Assembly (NCBI GenBank): GCA_028285085.1
Contig: JANQQI010000011.1
Span: forward strand, 62,001-126,000
Length of the DNA stretch: 64,000 nt
Direction: 5' to 3'
Source: Saprospiraceae bacterium
GTDB taxonomy: Bacteria > Bacteroidota > Bacteroidia > Chitinophagales > Saprospiraceae
Part shown: positions 17,020-25,881 of the stretch, one piece after another
How positions within the stretch are numbered: position 1 is the first letter of the stretch
Layout: each line of letters opens with the position of its first letter
The notes under the pieces: generated by a model
What the model saw: the letters and a program-made list of their open reading frames with translations, nothing else
What the model was told of the DNA's origin: nothing
The model's database searches: none
Made by a program: the position numbers and the translations under genes

Positions 17020-17487
17020 TACCTTTCTATTTTTATTTTGACTGCAACTTACTAAATACTTGAAGCTTGAAATTGTAAAAATCCGACAAGGTTAATCAGT
17101 TCTTATTTGCTTTAAGTATATTTTTATCTCAGGACTAAGATTATTTTGGGCAATTATTGGGCTAAGAGTACGGTTAAATAGACACAACAAATAGAATTGT
17201 CTTTAGGTAGGTAGTGTAGCTCGGGCTCATAATATCTGTCGATTAGTTTTTAGAGTACGCTACACGATAGCAAATTGTCAGGCGCTAATAACAATTCTTT
17301 TGCTGAAGATCTGAGATGAGATGCTTAGAGCTATTGGAGAAATTTCTCGAGTCAGGAATACAGATGAAAAGAGAGCGTAAGAAAGATGTGGAGGCATATG
17401 ATACCTAATAATCCCAATTTCTACTGGCAAATAACTGGCAAATAAAAAAGCGAGCTACAGACCGCAGTCCATAACTCGCTGATAATG
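17020..17487. other. Intergenic region, no gene recognised
   Basis: About 470 nt between the VOC gene and tRNA-Pro without a plausible gene or clear repeat. It separates the accessory island from ordinary chromosome. Its position next to a tRNA gene makes it a possible integration border, but no attachment-site duplication of the tRNA 3' end is seen in the window. Confidence 0.5.
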
Positions 17488-17565
17488 TGGTCGGGATGAC
17501 TGGATTCGAACCAGCGACCTCACGCCCCCCAGACGTGCACTCTAACCGGGCTGAGCTACATCCCG
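17488..17565 (-). tRNA. tRNA-Pro (anticodon GGG), CCA encoded
   Basis: On the minus strand the acceptor arms CGGGATG and CATCCCG pair, the D arm GCTCAGCCCGGTTAGAGT is normal, and the anticodon stem CACGT/GCGTG closes a 7-nt loop CTGGGGG with anticodon GGG (codon CCC). The T arm holds GGTTCGAATCC. The gene ends with discriminator A and an encoded CCA (17488-17490). Confidence 0.95.
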
Positions 17566-17718
17566 TATAATGATTACGCTGTGTTTCAAGCGTCCGCAAA
17601 GATACCATAATTCTTAGAAAATAATAAAACCAACCAGACAGAATTATCAGGGATGGATTTAACGCTATGTTAGTTGTTTGTTTACGAGTAATTAATGGGA
17701 AAATGGCATTTTTGATAT

Positions 17719-18744
17719 ATGAAAGTCCATCGACTCCTCCCATGGTTTGGACTTGCTGTAAGTCTAACCATTTTGGCGCTGATCCTTATACCTCAGATAA
17801 GGGAAGATGTGGCCTCTTCACCCTCTTTCATTAGCCTTACATCTTTTCTCTTGGTGCTTTTACTATGCTTCTATTTTCTGTATTTAATTGTTGTTGTAGC
17901 ATTGAGAACGCAGGTTGACGAAGAGGCTCAACCACTTAAATCGGAGCTCACTCAATTATCTGAGCGCCTTAGCCAGCTCGAGCAAGCCAAAATAAAATCT
18001 AGTCTGCAAAGCCATTATCCAAAACAACCCACAGCAGGATTACCTCTCGAGTCGATTAAAACGATCAATTATGCCTTTGGTGAGTTGAATAAGTTGCGTT
18101 TGAAAGGTTATAAGGACCCAGTGATGGTCAAAAATGCATTCCAGCATTTTTGTAACGCCACCGCAGAGAGTTTTTCGTATCGCACCGGTGTTGACGTTTC
18201 GGCTTGTATAAAAGTGGTGAAATCTGCTTCGGTATCTTTGACCAAGCCACGATTGATTGAAATTATGACTTTTGTACGTGATAAGAATTCGGAGCGAGAA
18301 AGAAGCGTCGAAAGTTATGATAATGAGCCCATTATCCTTTTTGAGAACACTGATTTCTACCGAATTTATCGGGCCATCGAAAAGAAAGAGTACAAAAAAG
18401 CCATCTTCTTTTGTAATGATTTACCAGCTTTGAATGATTATAAAAATACACGGATTAAGGATGATCTGAGTGATTTAGTGGACAAGGGTAAGACGACCGA
18501 AGAGCGTCTCGAATTGCGTAATAAACACTGGAATTTACCTTACCGAAGTACGATTGTCTTACCCATCTTACCTTACGGGCCACATTATGACCCCGATACC
18601 CAACTGATCGGCTACATTTGTATCGATGCCTTGGAAAAGCAGGCGTTTAACCGAGATATTGACGTAGAAGTTTTACGTGGCATGGCAGATACGCTCTACA
18701 ATTATTGTGGCCTGATCAGTAATACCAGTTTGGTGCTGGCTTAA
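17719..18744 (+). CDS. Two-TM membrane protein with GAF-like cytoplasmic domain
   Basis: A 341-residue protein. There are two transmembrane helices at ~5-25 (LLPWFGLAVSLTILALILIP) and ~38-62 (SLTSFLLVLLLCFYFLYLIV). A short coiled coil follows at ~70-95, then a soluble domain. Its C-terminal part (~250-335: STIVLPILPYGPHYD, LIGYICIDALEKQAF, then a final helix) resembles a GAF domain ending. This suggests a membrane-bound sensor without an obvious output domain. The ATG at 17719 follows tRNA-Pro on the other strand. No specific family is recognised. Confidence 0.55.
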   Translation: MKVHRLLPWFGLAVSLTILALILIPQIREDVASSPSFISLTSFLLVLLLCFYFLYLIVVVALRTQVDEEAQPLKSELTQLSERLSQLEQAKIKSSLQSHYPKQPTAGLPLESIKTINYAFGELNKLRLKGYKDPVMVKNAFQHFCNATAESFSYRTGVDVSACIKVVKSASVSLTKPRLIEIMTFVRDKNSERERSVESYDNEPIILFENTDFYRIYRAIEKKEYKKAIFFCNDLPALNDYKNTRIKDDLSDLVDKGKTTEERLELRNKHWNLPYRSTIVLPILPYGPHYDPDTQLIGYICIDALEKQAFNRDIDVEVLRGMADTLYNYCGLISNTSLVLA

Positions 18745-18773
18745 TTTGAACTCAAAATTTAGCTTAGAATTTT

Positions 18774-20057
18774 GTGAATGGCCACAAATTGATTATCTCG
18801 CTGGCAGTTAATTTAAATGCTGTGCAACCAATCCAACTCGATCAATACTACACTGACTTCACCCCCCAACGGCTGGCGCTCAAAGTGAGCAAAGCCGCGG
18901 AGCGCGCCATCCGACAGCGGCACCCCTGGGTGTTCGACCAAGCGATTACCAAGCAAAGCCAGGAGGGCCGGGCCGGCGATCTCGCCATTATCTACGATCG
19001 CCAGAAAAATAAGCTCATGGCCGTAGGGCTGTACGATCCCCATTCGCCCATTCGGGTGAAGCTCCTGTCGTTTTTTGAGCCGGCGCGCCTGGATGTAGCC
19101 TGGTTTGAGCAGAAGATTCAAGCTGCTTTTCAGCGCCGGGCGCCACTCTTGGCGACCGATACCAACAGCTATCGCCTGATTTACGGCGAAAATGATGGCC
19201 TGCCCGGCCTCGTAGCGGATGTCTACGCTGGTGTACTGGTGCTCAAGCTCTACAGCCTGATCTGGCTGCCGTATTTGCACCTGATTTATCCGTTGCTGCT
19301 GGCGGTGAGTGACAGCAAAACCTTGGTATTGCGCTTGAGCCGACAGCTCCAAAAGCATTCGGAAGCGATGCGAGGACTGGCTGACGGCCAGATTTTGGTG
19401 GGCAGTTTGCCCGAGCCGGAAGTGCGATTTCGAGAACACGGACTGTGGTTCGAGGCGAATGTCGTGCACGGCCACAAAACGGGCTATTTTTTGGATCATC
19501 GCCACAATCGCAAGCGGGTAGGGGAGTTGGCACGCGGCAAAAAGGTGCTGGATGTGTTTGCTTACGCGGGAGGCTTTTCGGTGCACGCGCTGGCCGGTGC
19601 TGCCCGAGAAGTGGTGAGCCTCGATATTAGCGCGCAAGCGCTGGAGATGGCGCGTCGCAATGCGGCTCTGAATCAAGCCAGCGATCGGCATCGTATTCGA
19701 GTCGGTGATGCTTTTGCGGAAATGGAACAGCTACAGCAATCGGGCGAACGCTTTGATCTGATCGTGGTCGATCCGCCCTCCTTTGCGAAGCGCGCCAGCG
19801 AGCGCGACAAGGCAATGGCGCAATACGCGCGCCTCGTCAAAGCGGCTTTAGCGCTAATCGGGCGCGGCGGTATTTTGGTGATGGCGTCTTGCTCGAGCCG
19901 CGTCACCACCGAGGAATTCTTTGATTTAGTGGAACAGAGCCTGCGCGAATCTGGCCGCCGGTGGCGGGAATTGGAGCGCAGCACCCACGATGTGGATCAC
20001 CCGATCGGTTTCCCGGAAGGGGCTTATTTGAAATGTGGTTTTTTTGAAATCTTATAA
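18774..20057 (+). CDS. rlmI: Class I rRNA large-subunit methyltransferase, RlmI-like (23S rRNA m5C)
   Basis: A 427-residue enzyme. The N-terminal PUA-type RNA-binding domain (~33-115) includes QRHPWVFDQAI. The Rossmann methyltransferase domain follows with SAM motif I VLDVFAYAGGFSVHAL (~258), the acidic motif VVSLDIS, and the catalytic region VVDPPSFAK (~325) and MASCSSRV (~365), whose Cys fits the m5C mechanism. RlmI methylates 23S rRNA (C1962 in E. coli). The assigned GTG start (18774) adds ~30 unusual residues before QRLALKVSK; no better in-frame start is seen. The gene is noticeably richer in GC than its neighbours, which could mean transfer or strong codon selection. Confidence 0.85.
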   Translation: MNGHKLIISLAVNLNAVQPIQLDQYYTDFTPQRLALKVSKAAERAIRQRHPWVFDQAITKQSQEGRAGDLAIIYDRQKNKLMAVGLYDPHSPIRVKLLSFFEPARLDVAWFEQKIQAAFQRRAPLLATDTNSYRLIYGENDGLPGLVADVYAGVLVLKLYSLIWLPYLHLIYPLLLAVSDSKTLVLRLSRQLQKHSEAMRGLADGQILVGSLPEPEVRFREHGLWFEANVVHGHKTGYFLDHRHNRKRVGELARGKKVLDVFAYAGGFSVHALAGAAREVVSLDISAQALEMARRNAALNQASDRHRIRVGDAFAEMEQLQQSGERFDLIVVDPPSFAKRASERDKAMAQYARLVKAALALIGRGGILVMASCSSRVTTEEFFDLVEQSLRESGRRWRELERSTHDVDHPIGFPEGAYLKCGFFEIL

Positions 20058-20218
20058 GCGGATTAAACGAGTGGACAAGATATTATAAAACGCCATCCAC
20101 CTCACATCATCCTGCTTTGTATCCTGGCCGGCAAGCATCAATTATTTGTGCACACACAACCAGAGGAAGAAATAAATAACTTTAGAAATCAGACGGTACA
20201 TAGGTATGTATTAATTCA

Positions 20219-20377
20219 GAGCTTGTTCAAACTTTCATGATTAGGCGGAAGTGAGGAAATTTAATTCTGAATAAGGTAAAAAACGTAGGCGATGCCAAAG
20301 CAGCGGCGAGGCTTTTTAACGAAATACAGGATAAAATTTACCACTTGTAGTTAATTAATGGAATTTTAAACAAGCTC
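20219..20377. mobile_element. 159-bp MITE with IS5/IS1031-type ends
   Basis: The ends are inverted repeats: GAGCTTGTTCAAACTT at the left against the reverse complement of AATTTTAAACAAGCTC at the right, with matches continuing to ~26 bp. A 3-bp direct repeat TCA flanks them (20216-20218 and 20378-20380), the TNA-type duplication made by the IS1031 group of IS5. There is no coding capacity. The rest of 20,058-20,507 shows nothing else. Confidence 0.7.
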
Positions 20378-20507
20378 TCATTGGTTACTGGAAAAACATA
20401 ACAGCTTAGCTTAAGCGAGGGGACGATAGCAGCATTGTATTTGAATCTATTGGGAGCAGTGCCGAAATGCCATCTGCTCCTTTCTTAGCATGGTATAAAA
20501 ATGATAT

Positions 20508-22772
20508 CTACTGTTTTATAAAACGTAGCAAGTGGGTACCACTGCTGTTCTGAAAGCGTAGGAAGTAAGTACCCGGGCGTTCAATATTGAGTTGGTTGAC
20601 GTTCATTTCCATATTTCCTTCCAGCATCGGCAATTCTCCCAAATAAAGGCGCTGACCATTTTGATCGAAAATCTCGACCGTTGTGGTGCGATCACTGTAG
20701 ATGCCGCCACTGACTTTGAATCGATCGCGTACCGGATTTGGATAAAGCATAGGTGCTTCGTAAACTTCCATAATGACTGCCACAATATAGGAATACTCAA
20801 AGGTGCCATCATTATCATATTGCTTCAAACGATAGTAGTTCAAGCCTTCAAAAGGATCTACGTCAATGGTCTGATAGTTATTGCTGCTGGTGCTTTCGCC
20901 CTGAGCGAGTATAGTCGCTAAAGGTTCGAAGTCTTCGCCGTTTTTCGATTTTTGAATCTCAAAATGACTGCTATTGGTTTCGGAAGAAGTTACCCAATCG
21001 AGAAAGACTTTGTTTTGATTTGATTGAGCAGAAAAACGCGTAATTTCTACCGGTAGGAGCTTATTGACGTCTTCATCGATAGAACCAAGCGTCAATTTGG
21101 TATTTTCAATCGGTGGTGGGCAACCAAAATCATTGGTTACCGAACCGGTAATGCCAATTTGTGTGGCTGCGCCTTTACCCTGGCTGTACCAGCCTGTTGC
21201 TGAATTATAGGAAGCAACGACCAAACTAGTCGTATCATTAATCCCGTACATGCCCGCATCATCCCAGTGTAGCGTTATGCTTACCGCCGGACTTCCTGAA
21301 GTGCGTTCGAAATTCCAGAACCCGTTGGAGATAATGTGCGTCAGCGGCGCATTCATGGTATTGAGTAGCGGTGGTGGGCAACCTAAGTAACGCGCGGTGT
21401 ATTGCGCCGTCGAGTTAGACACCGCCGACATCTCAATTGGCGCATAAGTGCCTTTGTATCCGATAGGCAGCAATAATGAGCTACCACCAGTAGACCCAAT
21501 CTTGATGATCGGCCCGTCGATATAGGCTGTACTGCTTCCTCCCGAAATGGTCGCACCATCCAGCAAGGTCAGCGTATTCGTATCGTCGGTATAGATCACT
21601 CCCTTGGTCAACGTCAGATTTCGACTGACTTCCAGGGGACCAGAAAGGACAATTGAATCGGCAGAGCTATTAAAAGAAATATTGGTGAAATTGAATTCAT
21701 CCGTACCTGAGTTGGCGACATCGGCTTCCGGCATCATTTGCGTACCGGTGGTGCCGCGCAAATTCAGGTAGGAACTGGTATCCATGGTGAGATAGCCGTA
21801 GTTGCTTAAACGACTGATATTGCCCCCCACGTTGAGGGTGCCACCGAGGATTATTTCAATACCTAAGGTATTATCCGAAGCTGCCGTTAGATTGATGTTT
21901 TGCTCTACACTAAGATTTGTTGAGGCGCCAGTCGATCGGATTTTAAGATCCATCCCATTTCCACTCGAAGCGGCATTCAAATTACCGCCAATATTCATTT
22001 GGCCATTGGCACTTTCAAATAGCAATTCCGAAGAACTACCTCCGGATTTATTAAGCGAAACGTTACTATTGAATTGAACATTTCCCGAGGAGCCACTCGT
22101 AAAGGTGCAATCTTGTCCACCCGATACATTGAACGTAAAGTCCTCGTTAAAAGTGGCAGTAGAAGCACCCACCATCACAAAACTTAGTTCCGCTCCACTG
22201 GTCTTTTCGAAAGAAGTGTATCCGTCTACGGTAAGACTAGCGTTACCCTCCATATACACTTCATATTGTGATTCTGCGGGATTTGAACCGTAATAGTTGA
22301 ATTTAAAATCCCCAGTGACGGACACAGTTACATTACCGAGTAAGTGCATCTTCAAGGCTCTATTACTATAATTGTCAGAGGTACGCTCCAACCACAAATC
22401 CCGTCCGACACTAATCACCGGACTACTGGCCGAATTTCCAGCTTCTATAATGACATTATCAGCTTGATCGTAAGCCTTAGCAATGAAGTCATTCGCTATC
22501 GTAACGGTTACATCGGAATTAATGTAGAGATTGGTATTACCGGTGCCACTGACATTAGTAATCGTAATGCTGTTCACGCTTACATCGCCCGTGATCGTGA
22601 CGGAGTAGCCATCAATAATGACATCATCCGAAGCGGTAGGCACACTACCTTGGTCCCAGGTACTCCCCACTGACCAATCCGCACTAGCTACGGCAGTGAA
22701 GGTAGCGGCATAAGTAGGTAGTGACAATAGGCTGCACAAACCCACTAGAGTGAATAATAACAGGTCTTTCAT
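20508..22772 (-). CDS. Secreted T9SS cargo, beta-rich surface protein
   Basis: A 754-residue protein with a signal peptide (LLLFTLVGLCSLLSLPTYA). It opens with a beta motif seen in many Bacteroidota surface proteins (DWSVGSTWDQGSVPTASDD and VIIDGYSVTITG), followed by ~400 residues of serine/asparagine-rich beta strands likely to form a helix or stacked sheet. Residues ~560-660 resemble a fibronectin-like module (SAQSNQNKVFLDWVTSSE, SSHFEIQKSKNGEDFEPL). The end (LYPNPVRDRFKVSGG, EIFDQNGQRLYLG, GTYFLRF) is a type-A T9SS sorting domain. It should be exported to the surface, role unknown. No catalytic motif is seen. Confidence 0.75.
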   Translation of the reverse strand: MKDLLLFTLVGLCSLLSLPTYAATFTAVASADWSVGSTWDQGSVPTASDDVIIDGYSVTITGDVSVNSITITNVSGTGNTNLYINSDVTVTIANDFIAKAYDQADNVIIEAGNSASSPVISVGRDLWLERTSDNYSNRALKMHLLGNVTVSVTGDFKFNYYGSNPAESQYEVYMEGNASLTVDGYTSFEKTSGAELSFVMVGASTATFNEDFTFNVSGGQDCTFTSGSSGNVQFNSNVSLNKSGGSSSELLFESANGQMNIGGNLNAASSGNGMDLKIRSTGASTNLSVEQNINLTAASDNTLGIEIILGGTLNVGGNISRLSNYGYLTMDTSSYLNLRGTTGTQMMPEADVANSGTDEFNFTNISFNSSADSIVLSGPLEVSRNLTLTKGVIYTDDTNTLTLLDGATISGGSSTAYIDGPIIKIGSTGGSSLLLPIGYKGTYAPIEMSAVSNSTAQYTARYLGCPPPLLNTMNAPLTHIISNGFWNFERTSGSPAVSITLHWDDAGMYGINDTTSLVVASYNSATGWYSQGKGAATQIGITGSVTNDFGCPPPIENTKLTLGSIDEDVNKLLPVEITRFSAQSNQNKVFLDWVTSSETNSSHFEIQKSKNGEDFEPLATILAQGESTSSNNYQTIDVDPFEGLNYYRLKQYDNDGTFEYSYIVAVIMEVYEAPMLYPNPVRDRFKVSGGIYSDRTTTVEIFDQNGQRLYLGELPMLEGNMEMNVNQLNIERPGTYFLRFQNSSGTHLLRFIKQ

Positions 22773-22993
22773 TGTGAAAGTATTTCAAACGTTAGTCAAC
22801 AGTTCTTTTTACAAAGGGGGGAGTTAATTCGGGGGGGCAAGATTTTCTGTTTTTATGTTGACAAAAATTTTGCCAATGTCTTGTGACAGAGCTTTTTTGG
22901 GAAGAAAATAGGTTTTAAAAGGGTGTTTTTTGTTAAAAATGGTCAAAACGAGGAGGAATGAACGTCATTTTTAACATTGGCTTAAAATACAGA

Positions 22994-23020
22994 AAGCCGA
23001 TTGTACGCTACAATCGACTT
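22994..23020 (-). terminator. Hairpin terminator downstream of the 70-residue gene
   Basis: CGATTGTA and TACAATCG pair around a CGC loop, extended by AAG/CTT with one mismatch. On the minus strand the hairpin is followed by TTTCTGTATTTT. It lies ~60 nt after the small gene's stop codon. The rest of 22,773-23,080 holds nothing recognisable. Confidence 0.55.
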
Positions 23021-23080
23021 CCTGATGGTTTGTATTTTTTTAAAATAGCGGCTCGTTAAGTGCAACGAACTACTTTATAT

Positions 23081-23293
23081 TTAAGCAGCAGCTGGTGACT
23101 GCGTTTCGTCAAAGCTTTTACCGTTCCAACAACCTAACCATTCACAATCCTTACCATTTTTCAGGTAGCTCAGGAAAGTGTAAACGGCATCGCTTTTCTC
23201 TCCCCGAGTGATCAGGATGGTTTGTTGTCCATTACGGATATTAAAATAATACTTACCAACACCTAACTTGAAATTTTTCTTCTTCATTGTCAA
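23081..23293 (-). CDS. Small protein, unknown function
   Basis: A 70-residue, lysine-rich, soluble protein with two short beta-hairpin-like segments (KYYFNIRNGQQTILITRG) and a C-terminal WLGCWNGKSF stretch. It has no signal peptide. Composition is protein-like and a terminator hairpin follows, so it is probably real. The initiator could be either ATG at the start (MTMKKK). It does not match a family I recognise. Confidence 0.5.
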   Translation of the reverse strand: MTMKKKNFKLGVGKYYFNIRNGQQTILITRGEKSDAVYTFLSYLKNGKDCEWLGCWNGKSFDETQSPAAA

Positions 23294-23486
23294 CTAAATA
23301 GATTGATTCATTAAATTTAACGTTCTCTGAACAAGATTTGTTGGCTGACCTCGGATTCCGTTTCAAGGAAGCGGAACCTAAAAAGCAGCCGATTTTGGCC
23401 AGATAACGTTGTAAGATTACAGAAACCTGTACATGTTATAGCGGGAACTATAATGAAAAATTTCGAATATTCCAAATTTTTTAATC

Positions 23487-24590
23487 ATGAAGTTGTCGCT
23501 TTTTGACTTGATTCTTTTATTGGGGAGTGCCCAGGGTTTTTTCATAGCCTTCCTGTTGTCCAAACGGCGGGTGGCCAATCGCCCCGCTGCGATTTATCTC
23601 ACTGCCTTAGTCGTTCTGGTTTCTATTTTACTCTTCGCCCGCTTGAGTTTTCAGGCAGAATGGTTAGTGGAATACCCTTATGTGATCTTACTGCCAGACC
23701 TCATTTTGTTCTCCTTTGGGCCTTGTATGTGGCTATTTATCCGACATCTGTTGCGATTACCGACCTTGAGTCGTCGGGCCTTGTGGTGGCACGCTTCGCC
23801 GGCCTTGTTTTATATTACTGTGGTTAACCTTTTCTTGGGACTTCACCTGAGCGGCACCCTCGAATGGCTCGATCAGCGCCAGATTATCATCTCATTTTAT
23901 CTGATTGAAGGCGCCGGAGTGGTGAGCTTATTGGTTTATTTGTTCGCCAGTTTGCGTCAGGTGCAGCGATCACAACTCACCTCAGAGCAGCCGGGATACC
24001 ATTCTGCAGTAGATCGTTTTCTACCCCTGTTTTTTAGAGTAGGTTTGGTACTGGTGGGCTGCTGGACGGTGTCTTTTTTCTTTCACATCTTCTTTTTCGA
24101 TCCCGCCTATGTGGCTTATCGTATTTTCTGGCTGCTCCTGGTCGCTTATCTCTATTGGCTGGCCTATGTGGCCGTGCTTAAGAAAGAATTGTTCGATTTA
24201 CCTACGGCCGCCATGCGTCGGCAAAAAACGGATGCCTCCACGGTGGAACGCATTCAACGCTTCATGGACGAACAACAACCATTTCTGGAGCCGGGCTTGA
24301 AATTGGGCGATCTGGCCACCTTGCTCGATTTACCCCGTCACGAATTATCGCAGGTCCTGAATCAAGACTTTGGACAAAGCTTTTTTGATTTTGTCAACGC
24401 TTACCGCATCCAGGCCTTTATTACTAGGCGCAGAGGCCCTCAGGGACAACAGCAATCCATTCTGCAACAAGCCTACGAGGTAGGCTTCAATTCCAAATCC
24501 GCTTTCAATCGGGCGTTCCGAAAAGCGACCGGAGAAAGCCCTCGTGATTTTTTCAAAAGGTCGTCGCAGGATTCAGTTTCTTCTTCTTAG
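23487..24590 (+). CDS. AraC-family regulator with membrane-spanning N-terminus
   Basis: A 367-residue protein. The N-terminal ~240 residues contain about seven hydrophobic helices (e.g. LSLFDLILLLGSAQGFFIAF, then VILLPDLILFSFGPCMWLFI, HASPALFYITVVNLFLGL). The C-terminal ~110 residues are an AraC-type helix-turn-helix pair (LGDLATLLDLPRHELSQVLN, then SILQQAYEVGFNSKSAFNRAF and ATGESPRDFF). This 7TM-AraC layout is common in Bacteroidota, where a membrane sensor is fused directly to the DNA-binding module. The inducer is unknown. The NHL-repeat gene downstream is a possible target. Confidence 0.85.
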   Translation: MKLSLFDLILLLGSAQGFFIAFLLSKRRVANRPAAIYLTALVVLVSILLFARLSFQAEWLVEYPYVILLPDLILFSFGPCMWLFIRHLLRLPTLSRRALWWHASPALFYITVVNLFLGLHLSGTLEWLDQRQIIISFYLIEGAGVVSLLVYLFASLRQVQRSQLTSEQPGYHSAVDRFLPLFFRVGLVLVGCWTVSFFFHIFFFDPAYVAYRIFWLLLVAYLYWLAYVAVLKKELFDLPTAAMRRQKTDASTVERIQRFMDEQQPFLEPGLKLGDLATLLDLPRHELSQVLNQDFGQSFFDFVNAYRIQAFITRRRGPQGQQQSILQQAYEVGFNSKSAFNRAFRKATGESPRDFFKRSSQDSVSSS

Positions 24591-24622
24591 CATTTCTGCT
24601 CTTTTTTGGATACTATTTCGTC

Positions 24623-24639
24623 CCACTTTGCAAAAGTGG
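24623..24639. promoter_or_regulatory. Perfect inverted repeat between regulator and NHL gene
   Basis: CCACTTT-GCA-AAAGTGG, a 7-bp perfect palindrome with a 3-nt centre. There is no U-tract after it. It could be an operator for the AraC-type regulator or a weak terminator. Confidence 0.3.
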
Positions 24640-24700
24640 TCGACTTTACTGGCCTGATGGGCGTAGTTAGCCATTTTTTACACCAAAAAAATGCATCACT

Positions 24701-25834
24701 ATGTTCATGAAAAAAATACTCTGGCCACTCCTATTTTGCTTTCCCTACTGGGTCAATGCCCAGCAAGTGACGACCCTAAATGTCAATTCTGGTATTGACG
24801 ATGCGCTACTCTTCGATGATCAAGGGCGACTTTACGGCGCGCATTATGAAGGCTCGGCGGTTTATCGGGTCGATCCCGATGACTGGAGTTCGACCGTTTT
24901 TTCGGATGGCTTTGTTACCCCCAACGGAATGGCCTTTGATTCGGAAGGGCGCTTATATATGGCAGACAATCAGGGCAACCGGATTTATCGCATCGCCAGT
25001 GACGGAAGTACCGAGATTTTTGTCAATAATTTCTTCAGTCCTTCCGGGCTGATTTTTGAGCAGGACAGTGATACCTTGATTGTGACCAGTTATGAGGGGG
25101 ATAAGATTGTAAAAATCGCCCCGGATGGAGGAGAGCAAGACTTTGCAACGGGTAGTTTATTGGATGGGCCGGTTGGACTGTGCTACGATGATGAGGGCCA
25201 GCTTTATGTCGGGAATTTTAACAATCGCCGCATCATGCGTATCGAGGATAACGGCGATCTCACCACCATCTCTCAACCTTCGGGCAGCGGCTGGCTCGGA
25301 TTCATTACCTACGCTAAAGGCTATATTTATGGTACACTGTTCAGCCAGCACAAGATTTATCGCACCGATTTAATGGGCAATGATACCATTATCCTAGGCA
25401 GTAGCGCTGGTACGATTGACGGCGATGCCAGCGTAGCACGTTTTAATCAACCCAACGGTATCCTGGCTTCTCCTTCTCAAGACACGCTGTACGTTTCAGA
25501 TTACGGGACCCGCTCGCTGCGGATGATTACTGAGTTGTTGCCACCAACTACGAACACCGAGGACGTCACTTCACAAATCAAGTGGCAGCTAGGCCCTAAT
25601 CCCGTGATGAATCAATTGATGGTTTCCCTGGAGTTGGAGCGAGAGACACAAGTTCAGCTGCAAGTGCTGGATAATCAGGGGCGAAAGGTGTTAGCACCAA
25701 ATGGAGATATCCGACGGGGGCAAGGCCAACATCAAATTCCCCTAGATGTCACCGATTTGCCCGCTGGGACTTATCACGTCCAATTGCGAATAAATCAAGG
25801 GACGCCGATCAGTCAATTATTTGTCAAACTGTAG
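24701..25834 (+). CDS. Secreted NHL/SMP-30-type beta-propeller with T9SS sorting domain
   Basis: A 377-residue protein. A signal peptide is followed by repeated propeller blades (LLFDDQGRLYGAHYEGS, AFDSEGRLYMADNQGNRIY, CYDDEGQLYVGNFNNRRI, LASPSQDTLYVSDYGTRSL), the NHL/gluconolactonase-like pattern of six blades. The last ~75 residues (LGPNPVMNQLMVSLEL, LDNQGRKVLA, GTYHVQL) are a type-A T9SS sorting domain. No catalytic site is evident. ATG 24707 (MKKILW) may be the true start rather than 24701. Location: exported to the cell surface or medium. Confidence 0.8.
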   Translation: MFMKKILWPLLFCFPYWVNAQQVTTLNVNSGIDDALLFDDQGRLYGAHYEGSAVYRVDPDDWSSTVFSDGFVTPNGMAFDSEGRLYMADNQGNRIYRIASDGSTEIFVNNFFSPSGLIFEQDSDTLIVTSYEGDKIVKIAPDGGEQDFATGSLLDGPVGLCYDDEGQLYVGNFNNRRIMRIEDNGDLTTISQPSGSGWLGFITYAKGYIYGTLFSQHKIYRTDLMGNDTIILGSSAGTIDGDASVARFNQPNGILASPSQDTLYVSDYGTRSLRMITELLPPTTNTEDVTSQIKWQLGPNPVMNQLMVSLELERETQVQLQVLDNQGRKVLAPNGDIRRGQGQHQIPLDVTDLPAGTYHVQLRINQGTPISQLFVKL

Positions 25835-25872
25835 ATTTTTTTCCATCGTCGGTTCGGACTGCGGGAAGATAT

Positions 25873-25880
25873 TATCTTTG
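25873..25880 (+). promoter_or_regulatory. Bacteroidota -7 element TATCTTTG
   Basis: Matches TAnnTTTG. It ends 1 nt before the ATG at 25882, so transcription would begin at or after that ATG. This favours the internal ATG at 25915 as the hydrolase start. No good -33 box is seen. Confidence 0.4.
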
Positions 25881-25881
25881 G

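Noticed and set aside
17020-17565. tRNA-Pro as the attachment site of an integrative element.
   Set aside because: No duplicated tRNA 3' end and no intact integrase next to it in the window.
17405-17743. 112-codon minus-strand open frame covering tRNA-Pro.
   Set aside because: It reads through a clear tRNA gene, so it is chance.
18813-19691. 292-codon minus-strand open frame opposite the rRNA methyltransferase gene.
   Set aside because: It is an antisense shadow of a GC-rich real gene with a complete, well-matched product.
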